A stretch of DNA of 64,000 nt from Acanthochlamys bracteata (taxonomy: Eukaryota > Streptophyta > Magnoliopsida > Pandanales > Velloziaceae). The translations under genes were made by a program, and so were the position numbers. Positions within the stretch are counted from its first letter, which is position 1. The number at the start of each line of letters is the position of its first letter. The notes beneath the pieces are model-generated. The model worked only from the letters and a program-made list of their open reading frames with translations. It was not told the DNA's origin and ran no database searches. Below are positions 1 to 11,374 of the stretch, piece after piece. The stretch is from contig CM034126.1 in NCBI GenBank assembly GCA_019914995.1, positions 3,973,001-4,037,000 on the forward strand, written 5' to 3'.

Positions 1-640
1 TTTTTTATTAAAAAATAAAAAATATTATTTAGAATTTTTTATAGTTTAATTATTAAAAAAATATTATTTAAAATTTATTTAAAATATAAAATAAAAAATT
101 GAATAAAACATAATAATGAAAAGTAATTTTAAACAGCAAATAAGCACATATGTGCTGCAGCGTTATAAATACTTTTATTTCGTTTGATGTCATCTAGTTC
201 GAATTTTCTTTTATCTGTAATTTCTTACAACCACATTCCCTTACGGCTACGGGGCAGCAACTTCTAATCAGGCACCACTTGTTGGCACCCATAGACAAAA
301 GCACAGAGAAGTCGCTGTTTAGAATTTGGTATTTTATTTCAACAATTTTTTGTTAGCTTTGGAGACTTAGACTTCCCCAGAAGAAGTGGAAGTTAAACGC
401 AGAAAGTGACACGTATGGTTTTCATGTCAGCTAATCCCTTACGCCTATTCGATTCAACTTGCAATTCCCTTGTCCAGATACGCCATCAAGACAGAAGCCT
501 AACCAAGACTTCATTTGTCATTGACGTGAACGATTGTTCGTCCTCCAATGCTTTATTGTCAGTATAAAGAAAAACATGAGATTAAGTTGAACAACCGTGG
601 GCTGAAATTAAGCACTTACGGTTGATGGAGGAGAAAATAC
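1..640. other. Upstream spacer of the first small-protein gene
   Basis: The first 120 bases are very AT-rich and resemble the end of one of the MITE-like elements seen elsewhere in the window. The rest has no convincing coding frame. A TATAAA at 563-568 lies 73 bases before the ATG at 641 and could be its TATA box, which is an inference from motif and spacing only. Confidence 0.4.
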
Positions 641-871
641 ATGAGGCGTTTGTTAGTGATTTGGAGGTTAACACAAATTACACAGCACCGGGCAAGACTA
701 GCAGTGGCAATAGCAATGATGCTTGGGAGCTTTGCAGGTGGAAGCTTGTTGCTGCTGCACTGGGTTCGAGTTTTCCATCCCTCCTACGAGCAGCTGTGGA
801 TGGTCCCTATAGGGCTAGTTTTAATGTGCACTCCGATCGTGATTAGCTTCTGTGTCCTGACGGCTTCCTAG
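641..871 (+). CDS. Small membrane protein, paralogue of the gene at 2773
   Basis: This 76-residue single-exon frame encodes an uncharacterised plant protein with two predicted membrane spans (about residues 21-42 and 53-73). The link between them carries FHP, then EQLWMVPIGLV, then TPIV. The same order of motifs occurs in the gene 1.9 kb downstream, so the two are paralogues by direct comparison. An overlapping frame starting at ATG 625 is less likely because it lacks this match. The N-terminus is short and basic (MRRLLVIWRL). After the stop, GT-rich sites at about 880-890 suggest the 3' UTR may be spliced. I do not recognise a function. The conserved QLWMVP motif and membrane topology are what can be seen; expression and correct start remain inference. 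Confidence 0.6.
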   Translation: MRRLLVIWRLTQITQHRARLAVAIAMMLGSFAGGSLLLLHWVRVFHPSYEQLWMVPIGLVLMCTPIVISFCVLTAS

Positions 872-2509
872 GTAACAGGGGTGAGTATCCATCTTTCGTT
901 TGTTTAATTACTTGCTTTTTGTAGATCAATGAGAAATATCACTCCTTAAGTTAACCAATTTAAATATTTTAAGCTTTGCAGATTTCTGCCTAATATATAG
1001 CTAGGAAGGTGTTTGTTGAGGATGGTTTGAGAACTTGTACAAAAGGCTTAAGTGGAACTTTTGGCTGGAAGTCAGTGTTCATTGTTGTGCTTGTTTTTTT
1101 AATTAAAGGAAATCTGAAAGTTCAATAGAATCTGCTGAAGATGACTGCTACTTTCCTGTGACTTAATCCATGCCCTGACTGTTAATATATATACTCGTTT
1201 ATAAGGATCAAGAAATTTGTCCCTGCAGGGTTGGAAAGATTGCTGAGTTTGAAGCTAGATATAATTACTGATTCAAGGGTGAAGGTTGTTCAGGTCCTGT
1301 AACACATATGGTTTCCTCTCTTGGAAGAGAATCTTGTTCTCATCATGGAACTGCAGCAGACAGGATTCACCGTCTGTAGAACTGTAAGGTATTGCAAACA
1401 TGTTTGGTAAAGCTATGCTATTGAAAGCAATTAGTAATAAGCAGAAGTTATAACTACAGAACTGTAGGATGTCTCAATTTCAATCAATGGGTTTTCCTTT
1501 TCATTTTTGAAGAACAAATGTAGATTCTTTCCCTCAAAGCGTAAGAGAGAGAGAAGAGAGTGGGAAAGCAGTTAAAAAAATTTCTTCTTGATATCCTCAT
1601 TCTTAATTATGTGTTTATCATCATAATTATTATTATAAGAAAATTAAATGCCTTGTATTGAACTTATTGCATTGAAATTTGAAAAAGAACAAATTCTACA
1701 ATTTTTGAAAAAAGAGAGCGTAGGAAGTCAAACCATTGCTTCTTTATAAATATATAAAAAGAATCAATAAAGACTAAAATTAGTTAATGACACAACAATC
1801 TACATTCTATAGAAATTAAATATGAATAAAAATAAAAAACAGAACTAATGAGGTAAAATCAAAACAAAATTGAATAACAGTAAAAAAGTCTTATATTTGA
1901 AATAAAATAAAAGCCTAAGGCTAATCTAGAGATAACATAGCTGTATTAATTTTTCAATAACAGCAGATCGTATCGGTGCCAATCTCGTGTCATTTGATAA
2001 TTTAATTTTATTTTGATCCTCTATACTATTAAATGCATAAAGTATTATATATTAAAATATTTAAATCTAAATCTATTTCTAACTTTCTCTTTGAACTTCT
2101 TAATTTGATTCTGATTTTTCTATAAATTACACTAGTCGATCGTGTCTGAACTAATCTCATATTATTTGATGGCTTAATTTATATTTTAATCTTTTGTATT
2201 GTTTTAAATTAATGTTGTTAAATACATGTACAAAAAAAAAGTATCTGCAAACTAATCATCAAAAGAAAAAAACAATAGTACAAAAAATCAAGGTTTTACA
2301 AATCCACTATAAATTTTCATTAAAAATTAGTCATAGTTTTTTAGTAGGATAAATTGTATCTACGTTATCTATAATTGGTCCACACAAATCCCAAAAATGG
2401 AGATACTAATTATTATTAGCAAGTAGCAAGTAAACTGCTACCCTAGTAGTATACTGCAGCATGCTTCTTCGCCGCCACAAACACCGTCCCCAGACCTTCT
2501 TCATCCCCA
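872..2509. other. Spacer between the two small-protein genes
   Basis: There is no supported coding frame. The left part up to about 1400 may hold 3' UTR exons of the gene at 641, since a good acceptor (CCCTGCAG) occurs near 1229. From about 1500 the sequence becomes AT-rich with no clear element boundaries. Confidence 0.35.
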
Positions 2510-2515
2510 TATAAA
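2510..2515 (+). promoter_or_regulatory. Candidate TATA box for the 2773 gene
   Basis: TATAAA in the context CCCCATATAAACAC lies about 260 bases before the ATG. It is followed by a CT-rich stretch near 2670-2690 (TTCTTCTTCTTCTTTC), which is typical of plant 5' UTRs. The call rests on motif and position only. Confidence 0.45.
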
Positions 2516-2772
2516 CACTTCCTTTAATTTCTTAGTTTAACAAAAACGACACCTTTGGTCAGAAAGCTACTACTCTGTGGGCTCTCCCAGCTTCTCTACA
2601 TGTCTTTCGTGTGAACCAGACAATTGTAGAAGAATAGCCTTTGAATCCAAGAACCAAAAACAAATAGTTCTTCTTCTTCTTCTTTCTTCTCTGACTGATT
2701 ATTATTTCAGTTCTTTCTAAGCAATCAACTATGCATTAGATCGAGATTCTATATAGATAAAATTGATCTTTG

Positions 2773-3102
2773 ATGGCCGAGGCAGTGGTGCCGGCTGCGA
2801 CGATCGAAGTGGAGAAAGTACGACAGCGGCAACAACATGAATTGAATTGCCGGAGACTTGGGACAGTGTTCGTTAATGTTATATTCTTGCTTACGAGTGT
2901 TGCAGGCGGAGCTTTGTTAGTTTGGTGGGCATTAGCTTTTCATCCAGATGATGAGCAGCTTTGGATGGTACCTATAGGTCTTGTTGTTTTCGGGACACCA
3001 ATCGTTGTTTGGTTATCGGTGTATTCCTCTGGCGCATGCCGTAGGTTTCGTGGAAACATAACGTCTTTGTCGGAGACTACTGCTCCTGTTGCTGGTGCAT
3101 AA
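2773..3102 (+). CDS. Small membrane protein, paralogue of the gene at 641
   Basis: This is a 109-residue single-exon protein starting at ATG 2773; the codon just upstream is TTG and is not the start. Residues 1-27 are hydrophilic and rich in charged residues. Two hydrophobic spans follow (about 35-56 and 69-89). Between them lies FHPDDEQLWMVPIGLV, shared almost unchanged with the 76-residue protein upstream. A Ser/Thr-rich tail of about 18 residues follows the second span. The start is preceded by a plausible TATA box and a pyrimidine-rich leader. The family is plant-specific as far as I can tell and has no function I can name. The tandem arrangement points to local duplication, after which the upstream copy lost or never had the long N- and C-terminal tails. 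Confidence 0.75.
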   Translation: MAEAVVPAATIEVEKVRQRQQHELNCRRLGTVFVNVIFLLTSVAGGALLVWWALAFHPDDEQLWMVPIGLVVFGTPIVVWLSVYSSGACRRFRGNITSLSETTAPVAGA

Positions 3103-5372
3103 GCTACACTATGATCTCGAAAAGATTTTGAAGAAGAAGTGTGCAGGAATTAGAAGAGAAGGTGGAATGTCTCTTTCTTAATTTCTCTATACTTATCGGT
3201 TGCTTGTTCCAGTGTTTCTTGAACAACTTGTAACTTATATACCTTGCTTCACCTTTGTGTTACTGTTTTTGGTTTTTATTGGAATATAACATAGTTAATA
3301 TAATAATAAACTTTTTTGTTCGTCACAAGATTAAAATTTTGAATTAATTGCTTTTTGTTAATATAATACCAAAGCCAAAAGTCTTGAGTTCGGACCGTAT
3401 TATCTAAGTTATTAAAAATTAATTTTTACTTTATGGAACAAAATTAATCAAGCATCAATCTTCTGTGGCACTCCCATAAGAATCTAAAATCCAACTATCA
3501 ACCACATGAATCTCAAGGCCAAAAAACTGAACATACTTTGATTGGCTCGTACACTGTATTAGTACATTAGTTGTACCACATAATAAAACTATTTTGTATC
3601 CAAAGGGATAAAGGTCCTAAACCAATAGTGTCCTAGTGGAACTTAGTTGTCATTCAGAATCAAACTTTTCATCAGGTTATGGAGAAGAGAACAAAGAATA
3701 CAAATGAATCTGCTTTGTGCAGCTTGTCTGATAAGAAGAAGTTATACCAAAAAAAAAAAAAAACACCACCTTCGTGAATGGTGATCTCTCTTAATTGTTT
3801 GTTAGCTAGTTATATATGCTCGCTGTTACGGATCGGAGCATATATCTTGTATGATCCAATGTAAAATTGAGCTAACTTAAACGTTTCGAAATGGCATGGT
3901 CTTTGCATTGTGTCACGAATCTGCCAAAAAAGTAATTCAACTATAGTTCGCCAACCAACTTTACAAATTTAAAGCAATGCTTCAATTGTAAAGAATTCTT
4001 ATTCCTTCCTCCAAATTTTAAATCCAGCTGATTTATTATTTTGTTATTATTTTTATACAAAATTTTATTTTTATTAAAATTTAACTCTAAATTTAAACTT
4101 CTAACATAAAGAATAAGCTAAAACTAGACAAAAAAACAGAAACTGCTGAACGGCGTTAAAATCAAACAACGTCCCTCAAATGAATTAATCATGAAGATGA
4201 AATGAAATAGGACGAAAAGAACTGGTTCTGGCAGATCTCTTTCTGCATTACTACTTGTGGAGTAGGGTTTCCATTCTTCACTAAACAATTCAGAAAGAAA
4301 TTGATGCTGATTTCTAACCCGTCACGGTCATGCTCATGCCAGCAATCAGCTATATACGGGGTCATCAATCAATTTGATTCTACTACCATTATCCTTCCTT
4401 CAATTATTGCCAATTTTCCCTTCTCATTTTTGCGTCCACATATAAATTATTGGGATCCAAAGTCGTTGAAATCTCTGTATATCTTCCTTCAATTTGTTTG
4501 GATTTTTGCGTGAAGCAAGTCGTTATTCCACTGTTTGTTGGGTTTGAGATTCCTTACGATCAAGGATGCACTGTACAAATAAAAACTGGTCTATAGTTAA
4601 ACATTCATTTTCGTTAGGCTTATCTAGTTTTGTATAATACACGATTTATTATTGCACCTGTTTATGTGTCTGTAGAGATAAACGAAATCCGCCCCATCCG
4701 CTCACAAATCTGTATAATACTTTTTATCTATTTTTAATTATATATTTTTTAATAAAATTTTAATATTTTTTTAGTTAAAAAATATCAAAAAATTTTGCAT
4801 AAAGATTTATGATTATTTTTAGATAAACATTCATTTTCGTCAAGTTTTATGAGTTTCTTCTTTTTGGATACAATGTAAATTGACTTTTGAGTTGATAAAT
4901 GATTTCTGCTCCTTATGTAGCCTGAGAACTTGCTCCTAGATTCAACACATGGAGTTCTCAAAAGTTATGACTTTGGCCTCAGTACATTTATAACACATCA
5001 AGGAGCAAGTCCAGTGTTTCATATTAACTTGATCAGTAGATTTTTTTTTTTTTTTTCCTGAGAGTTAGGTGGTTAAAATTTTTCTCTTTGCTATAGTAGT
5101 AGTTGTTCAAAATTTTAATATGATCAGCTGAGACATACATGTTCAAATACAAGCTCCTAGTTATTGAATTTGAGCTACTTCTTATGCCATTGATGTTTTC
5201 TGTACAATTCTCCCTTGCCCCTTTTCCCCTCTGGATGAATTTTTCATCATGGCAGACCTGACCCTCTCATTGTGGTTAGATGTCCAAGTTAAAACGCCAT
5301 ACTGTGAGAATTCTTTTTTTTGTTTTTTGAGGAAATGTTCTGAACTTTTCTAATTTTTTGTGCTTTTAATAG
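3103..5372. other. Spacer with AT-rich repeats, no gene recognised
   Basis: The first 150 bases are the likely 3' UTR of the 2773 gene. The rest has short frames without family resemblance. A MITE-like AT-rich block lies at about 4690-4850 and homopolymer runs at about 3750 (A) and 5040 (T). The missing 5' exons of the kinase relic at 5373 were looked for here and not found. Confidence 0.35.
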
Positions 5373-5684
5373 GAGGATGGTCTCCTTAATACTGCATGTG
5401 GTACTCCAAATTATGTTGCCCCAGAGGTACAAAACGTGTTCCTTTTTCAACTAGGGATTGCCTATGAACTTATACATGTGCAGTACCTTTGATGCTTGGA
5501 TATCTTCATCAGGTGCTTACTGATAAAGGTTACGATGGTACAGCTGCTGTATATGGTCTTGTGGTGTGATTCTTTTTGTCCTTATGGCTGGATACTTGCC
5601 CTTTGATGAGCCAAGCCTCGACGGTTTGTATAAGAAGGTAAGCCTTTTAACCTTCACCACTTCAGATTATTCTTCATGAGACTA

Positions 5685-6370
5685 TGTTGGGCCTTCAAGT
5701 TAGGCTAGGCTCGGATTAGTAGCGTGTAGGATTTGATGGGCCCGAGTGAAAGATGGACTAGCTTGATAGGCTAGGATCAGGTTAGTAGCGTAGGGGCTTG
5801 GAATTGTGCCCAAGTGAAAATGAGCTAGTTAATTTGAAGATGGGACAGCAACTCGCCTTGGATTAGGCCAAGTGGACCATGGTTTGGATGGGTGCTGGAA
5901 TGGGTATGTGCTTATAAGTAGGGGATGTTAATCCCTAAAAGATTGGCCAATCTTTTTAGTGTGCAAACTCGATCCTACAATTGGTATCAAAGTCCGGTGG
6001 GATGAAGCTACCCGGTGTGTTGTTGGAGGGGAGATTGTTGGACCTCCAAGTTAGGCTAAGTTCGGGTTAGTAGCGTGTAGAGTTTGATGGGCCCGAATAA
6101 AAGATGGACTAATTTGATGGGCTAGGGCCGGATTAGTAGCGTAGGAGCATGAAATGGTGCCTAAGTGAAAAACGAATTAGCTAATTTTGAGGTGGCCAAC
6201 AACTTGTCTTGAGTTGGGCCAAATGGACTCTGGTTTTGTGGACTTAACAGCCCACGCCTCTTAATAATTCTATATTGGCTGAGTGCTGAAATAGGTATGT
6301 GCTTATAAGTTAGAAATACTAACTCCTAAAAAATTGGCCAATTTTTTTAGTGTGGGGATCCGATCCTACA
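5685..6370 (+). mobile_element. TRIM (miniature LTR retrotransposon) inside the CIPK relic
   Basis: Two direct repeats, 5685-5979 and 6036-6370, start TGTTGG and end GATCCTACA. They flank only 56 bases. Just inside the first repeat is TGGTATCAAAG (5982-5992), a primer-binding site for initiator methionine tRNA. Just before the second repeat is a purine tract (GGAGGGGAGA, about 6025-6034). The element is flanked on both sides by GACTA (5680-5684 and 6371-6375), a 5-bp target-site duplication. It has no coding capacity, as expected for TRIMs. The left LTR is about 40 bases shorter than the right through an internal deletion, and the two differ at many positions, so the insertion is not recent. 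Confidence 0.9.
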
Positions 6371-6751
6371 GACTACTAATTGATCAAGAAAATTTTTGAC
6401 CCAAATCCTGACACTGTGAGTGCAATGCTATATTTGCTTTTAATTGTGATAGATTTAAATAGCATCTTTAGGAAATGCCCTTTGCTAAAAAGCAGATTGT
6501 ATTTGTTAACTGTTTATTATTGCTTTGCAGGGCATTAAAATATCTGACATATTGGAAAATGAATGGTTTAAGGAAGGATATAAATCACGAGATTTCCCTG
6601 TGAGTGAGGAAGTGAACCTTGACGACATACATGCTGCTTTTAATAACTCTGAGGTAATTGTTGTACCGTTCTACTTAAAATACTATAAAATACCTGAATT
6701 TGATGATAAAGGTTTGTTAACTACTTTTGGGACGTTCGATAGTGCTTATGA

Positions 6752-6990
6752 AATAGAATTTTTCTAAAATAAAAAATATTTTTATTTTTTTAAAAAACGA
6801 GCTTTATTTTTTTATTTTTAAAAAAATAATAAAAATATGCAATAAAAAGATCTCACTTCGTAGAATTTTTCTGTACTATCTAAATTTTTAAATAAATTTT
6901 TTAAATATTTATAAAATATTTATTAAGAAATATGAAATGAAAAAAAGTTAAAAATTTGTTTTTGATAAGCGGTGCCAAATGCAGCCTTTG
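6752..6990 (+). mobile_element. AT-rich MITE-like element in a CIPK intron
   Basis: The block contains the core shared by many copies in this window: AATAAAAATATGCAATAAAA, then a GATCTCACT segment, then AATTTTTAAATAAATTTTTT. It lies in the intron between relic exons 6531-6653 and 7073-7180. The copy at 43686-43946 matches it closely. Ends are approximate. Confidence 0.6.
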
Positions 6991-8164
6991 GAGACTGCTC
7001 TTAAAGAGTTCTTATTTCTGAATGAATGGTGTCTTCATCTTTCTGATTTTTTTGATTCACTTTCGTATGCAGGATGATCTTGTCACAGAAAAGAAAGAAA
7101 AACCTGAATCAATGAACGGTTTCGCTCTCATTTCAAGATCACAAGGTTTTAACCTTGGCAATTTATTTGAGAAACATATGGTACGTTCTATTGGACTAGC
7201 AGGCATGAAGTTATTAAATGTTTTAGCAAATTCATGAATTCTGTATATATTTTTTTTAATACCAGTTTCTCAAATAAGAATGGTTACTGAAGAAGTAGCT
7301 GGGCATATTTTTGTTCATAACCTCTTAAAATAAAATAGGATATGCAAATACGCAGGAAACTTGTACAATACAATCTTCTGAGATAAATTGTTATGACAAA
7401 GTTATATGAAGTATAAAAGCTACTCAAGCAATTCTCAGAGTAAGCTTGTTGATAGATTTTAATCGTTCCTGTGTGCTTTGTCACCTGATGTGTCTTTGCT
7501 GGATAATGATAAGGTAATTCATAAGTTGATCCTTTCTCATTTTTAACAAAGCAATTTGTCGTGAAGCGAGAAACAAGCTTTGCTTCTAAATGCTCACCTT
7601 ATGAGATTATGTCTAAAATAGAGGAAGCGGCACAAGCCTCTTGGCTTTAATGTACATAAACAAAATTACAAGGTAAATGGATATTCAGGACTCGGTTTAT
7701 TAGTGACGAAATTTGTATTTGTTTCCTTTGTGCTTTAATTGTGGCTTTCTCCTTGTTCATTTCCACTGGATCTAATCCGTGAGGGTTATTAAACTTTCAG
7801 ATGAAGTTACAAGGTTGCAACTGAGGTAGTCAGACGTGCGGTGCCTTTATATTCGCTTATGGATTTTTCACCAAAGCATGCCCAATTTTCGAATTTGATT
7901 TCAACAAGTTGACGGACTTGATATTACTTTTACTCAGGTTTTTGAGGTTGCTCCTTCTGTTCACATGGTTGAGCTTCGGAAAACTGGAGGTGACACGTTG
8001 GAGTTCCACAAGGCATGTGTAATTCAACCCTTCATTATTAGCAGGCTTATTTTGAGTCTTAAACAGGACTCTCATGCTTTGATATTGTGCAGTTCTACAA
8101 GAGCTTCACGTCAGGTCTTAAGGGTGTTGTCTGGAAGGCAGATGCAATTCCTGAAGAGATCTAG

Positions 8165-9238
8165 CTGGTTTGTAGGATTCATATTTTTGTACAATCTTTG
8201 TACAGCAGGGTAAAGATGATGGACTCTTATCTGGCTTCTATATTCTGTTTATCCTTTGTAGGATCAACCTTGTTAGACATTACATATGTAAATATCTACG
8301 TAGGTCGGGATTTCAAGGTCAAATAATATCCCCGGTCCATTCAGTAACCTCTTTTTTTCTTCCCAACTGTGAATATAAAATAAGTCAGTTTTTTATTGGA
8401 ACGAGATGATCGGATCTTGAAGGTGTGAATTTTGTAAAATTGCGAAGTTGCAATAGTAGTTTTCTTTTTATTGTATGAAGAGAGACATTAGTTGGAGATC
8501 AAAAGCATTTGAATGTTATTTCGAAAAAATGAAAAGCTACTGAATTATCTCCTAACTCCCTGCAATCAATATACTAATGTTTGTTCCATAGGTCAAGTAA
8601 AGAATTTTTTTGTAAAAGCAAGAGTTTGTTTTAATTAAGTTGATTCTGGATTATTCTTTAGTTATGAATTACCACGAACTTGAATCGAAAAACCTAGAGC
8701 TAAGAAATGAATCATTAAAAGAAAAGAAGTTTAACTCACTTAGAAAAATTCACAATTTTTTCAGAATTAGATTAAATACTGAACTTTTTCTAATCTAATA
8801 TTGTAGTATAAATTACCGTAGCACTAACAATTGCTTATTGAAAAGTTCGGAATTTGCATGCATTGATGCCTAATCTAAAATTATCTGATACTCAAAGATT
8901 TCATGTCAATTCATGGACAAAGTTTGACCGTATCAAACAGCAGCAGCCAACACATTGACTGGTGGGCCAAAGGAAGTCCCAGACCGACCACGTGAGTTTT
9001 CTCCATTTCCAAATAATGCCACTTAGAATCCTTCCAATTTATTATGGCAACGAAAGACAAATACGTAATCTAGCAAAACCCTCATGGCCGGCACAGACGA
9101 TCTGCTGAATTCTTGGCCCACTAAACGTTTTTCCTTCGCGCGGATCGTTGGCTCCTATCAATTAACACGAAAGAAGAACAAAAAGATTTGCTTCTTCTTT
9201 GTTTGGGAAGTTGTTGAGATCGAGAGCTGGGAATCTGA
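8165..9238. other. Spacer and promoter region of the 9239 gene
   Basis: No coding frame is supported here. Near the right end is a CACGTG G-box (8989-8994), 245 bases before the next ATG. Confidence 0.4.
8989..8994. promoter_or_regulatory. G-box CACGTG
   Basis: The palindromic CACGTG sits in the sequence GACCACGTGAG, upstream of the two-exon gene at 9239. G-boxes are bound by plant bHLH and bZIP factors. Its use here is inferred from position only. Confidence 0.4.
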
Positions 9239-11374
9239 ATGGGTTGGTACATGATGCGTGTACGTTTATCTTCGTTCTTTGCCGGCGCTGCCACCGCTTC
9301 ACTCGGCGGATCTTATCTCTTCTACCGCCGTTTCCTCGAAGACCAACAATCCATCTCCCATCAGGTAATTTGATCGTTACCATAATGATATTGAAATCGA
9401 AGTTAAGTTGATTCAAAGATGCCAAATGTATGTTACGATGAAATTACACTGTGTTTCACCGGGGTCCTGATAGTTTACAGTGTGATTTGGATCTTATCTG
9501 GGTTTTGAAATTAGTAGCTGGCTAACTAGAATACTTTGGTTGCTGCTAGGCCATTGTAGTAATGTGCTGTTGGAAACTTGGAATCAAATTTAGTCAAACG
9601 TCCTATTCGCAATCAAACAGAGAGGAAATGGTGCCTTAATGAGGTACTCAAGTCCTGGCTTCTAGATTAGAAATAATTAGGTTAGTGATCTTAGGGTGGG
9701 TTAGAAATCATTAGACTAGAAACCAAAAAGGAACTTATGATCTGATAGAATTCCTCTAAACATGAAGCATATAAGTGTAGCGAAATTGAAAAGAGAAAAC
9801 GCAAGGGATTTGAGGGTTATGCCCCTTTTAGTTTGCTTTCTACTAAAGCAAAGGTGACAATTTTATAGATCATAATCTATAGACATTGTGAAGAGATAAA
9901 AGTAAGAACTCCTAAAGGTTGCATTCACAAGCCTCTAGAATGATTAGCTAGGCGAGATCGTCATTGGAATTTAGGAGGAATTTAGCAGACCATTTGGAGT
10001 ATTTAAGAAGTCACAGCTTGCTTTTATCATGGATAGTAATCTCTAGAATGCACCTATCCATCATACGGAGTCACGAGCGTTCTATATTTAGACAATTTGA
10101 ACTAACCACAAACAGCCTCTGCAAGTAGTTCCTCTGTTCTGATTCTTATTCTCTTTATCAGTTGTCCCTTAATTTTACTGTTACTTGATTAAGTTTGTGG
10201 TCTACTACCTGAAAGATCAAATCTCCTTACACCAATTGTGAATATTTGGACGAAGTAACTTTGATGTAACATTATGCGTATGGATATGGTGGATGATATC
10301 GTTAAGGTATTACAGTAGTATCTACTGAAAAGCGATGAAAGTTTTGATGAATGATGGACATGAGTGGGTTAATCTGAGGGGAGCTGGACAAGAAAGCAAG
10401 CTTCATGAAAATAATAGTTCGAAACCATGTGGAGTATGGTCATTTCATAAATGGGTAATGTTTTAAGATTATGCAGTGGATATGTTTTTGATCCTTTAAG
10501 TCTTACCATTTACCCGATGCTCCTTAAGTTGCCACAGAGGCCATTGGATTTGTCCTTCTGCCGAAAATATTGGAAATGGTAAAAGTTGTATCTTCCTGAT
10601 GCTACATTGAGTTCACCTTTTACTCTTACATCAAGAAATAACTATAGTAAGATTAAAGCCTGCATAAGCTAACTGTTAAAATTAGTTAAAAAAATTTCAG
10701 TCAACCTTTAATGCCATAATGGGAGGACCAGAAGCTATTATTTTCCACCCAAAGTTGTAGGAATTGGTAGACCTTGTGATATATAAGTTCACATTGATAA
10801 AATGTGAAATTTAAAGTCAAAATGGTGCTTTTTTAGAAAGCTCTTAGTAAAGGTATAAAGTTACATTGCTAATGCCATATAAGTCCATACTGAAATTAGA
10901 TTTGATGAAGCGTGGCAGCATAAAGTTTACAGAATATTATCTATAATTGATATTCAGACATAGATGTGTTTCAGATAAATAGAGGATCCTATGCATTGAA
11001 AAAGACTCTTAACACTAATCTATATAGACAAGATTTATCATCAGTAGTGTGGAGATGATGTATGAAGTTTGTAAGAATATGAAGGATTTCTCCGTATTTG
11101 ACTGTTTTGTTTAATATCTAAAAAGAGGTACTCTTCATTGACATATGAGGATGCACACAATATATCTTTAAAATTCCCTCTGCAGCATCTTAACTGTGTA
11201 TCACTGCATGCAATTTTTTTTCGCAGTTATTGTTGCTCATGTACTATTTTTGCCCAGGTTACTGGCTTGCATGAAACTTCTGAGGAGCAGTATAAAGCAT
11301 TAAGTAGCCGGATTGAGACACTAAAGAGTTTGAAAGGACTAGGTTCTGTTGCGGCGACAGAGATTTCTGAGTAG
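9239..11374 (+). CDS. Small single-span protein, two exons
   Basis: Exon 1 is 9239-9364 (42 codons) and ends CAG/GTAATT. Exon 2 is 11258-11374, after TTTTTGCCCAG, and ends with TAG. The join keeps the frame and gives 80 residues. Residues 9-31 form one hydrophobic, glycine/alanine-rich span (SSFFAGAATASLGGSYLFY), followed by basic RR. The C-terminal half (about 43-75) is charged and helix-prone, with Leu spacing compatible with a short coiled coil. A basic N-terminus before the span would suit a mitochondrial or other organelle inner-membrane anchor, but this is inference. I recognise the general look of a conserved small plant protein but cannot name it. The intron of 1893 bases is long for such a small gene and holds no recognisable second gene. 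Confidence 0.65.

Larger units (their letters stand above)
5373..8164 (+). pseudogene. CIPK9-like protein kinase, truncated and broken
   Basis: Exon remnants keep the order of an intron-rich CIPK gene. 5373-5426 gives TACGTPNYVAPE of the activation loop. 5513-5637 gives GYDGTAA then [10 protein letters not shown]. Around 6376-6413 lies KIFDPNPDT. 6531-6653 gives ILENEWFKEGYK. 7073-7180 gives the NAF/FISL region (SMNGFALISRSQGFNLGNLF). 7552-7672, 7938-8012 (VELRKTGGDTLEFHK) and 8093-8164 follow. CIPKs are Ser/Thr kinases bound by CBL calcium sensors. This copy lacks everything upstream of the activation loop, including the ATP site. A one-base loss near 5550 breaks the frame and makes a stop. 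A one-base gain near 7632 breaks exon 7552-7672. The exon before 6413 is interrupted by a retrotransposon, the exon at 7801 has an internal deletion, and the donor after 8012 is GC. The wording of the C-terminus is closest, from memory, to CIPK9/23. Confidence 0.85.
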
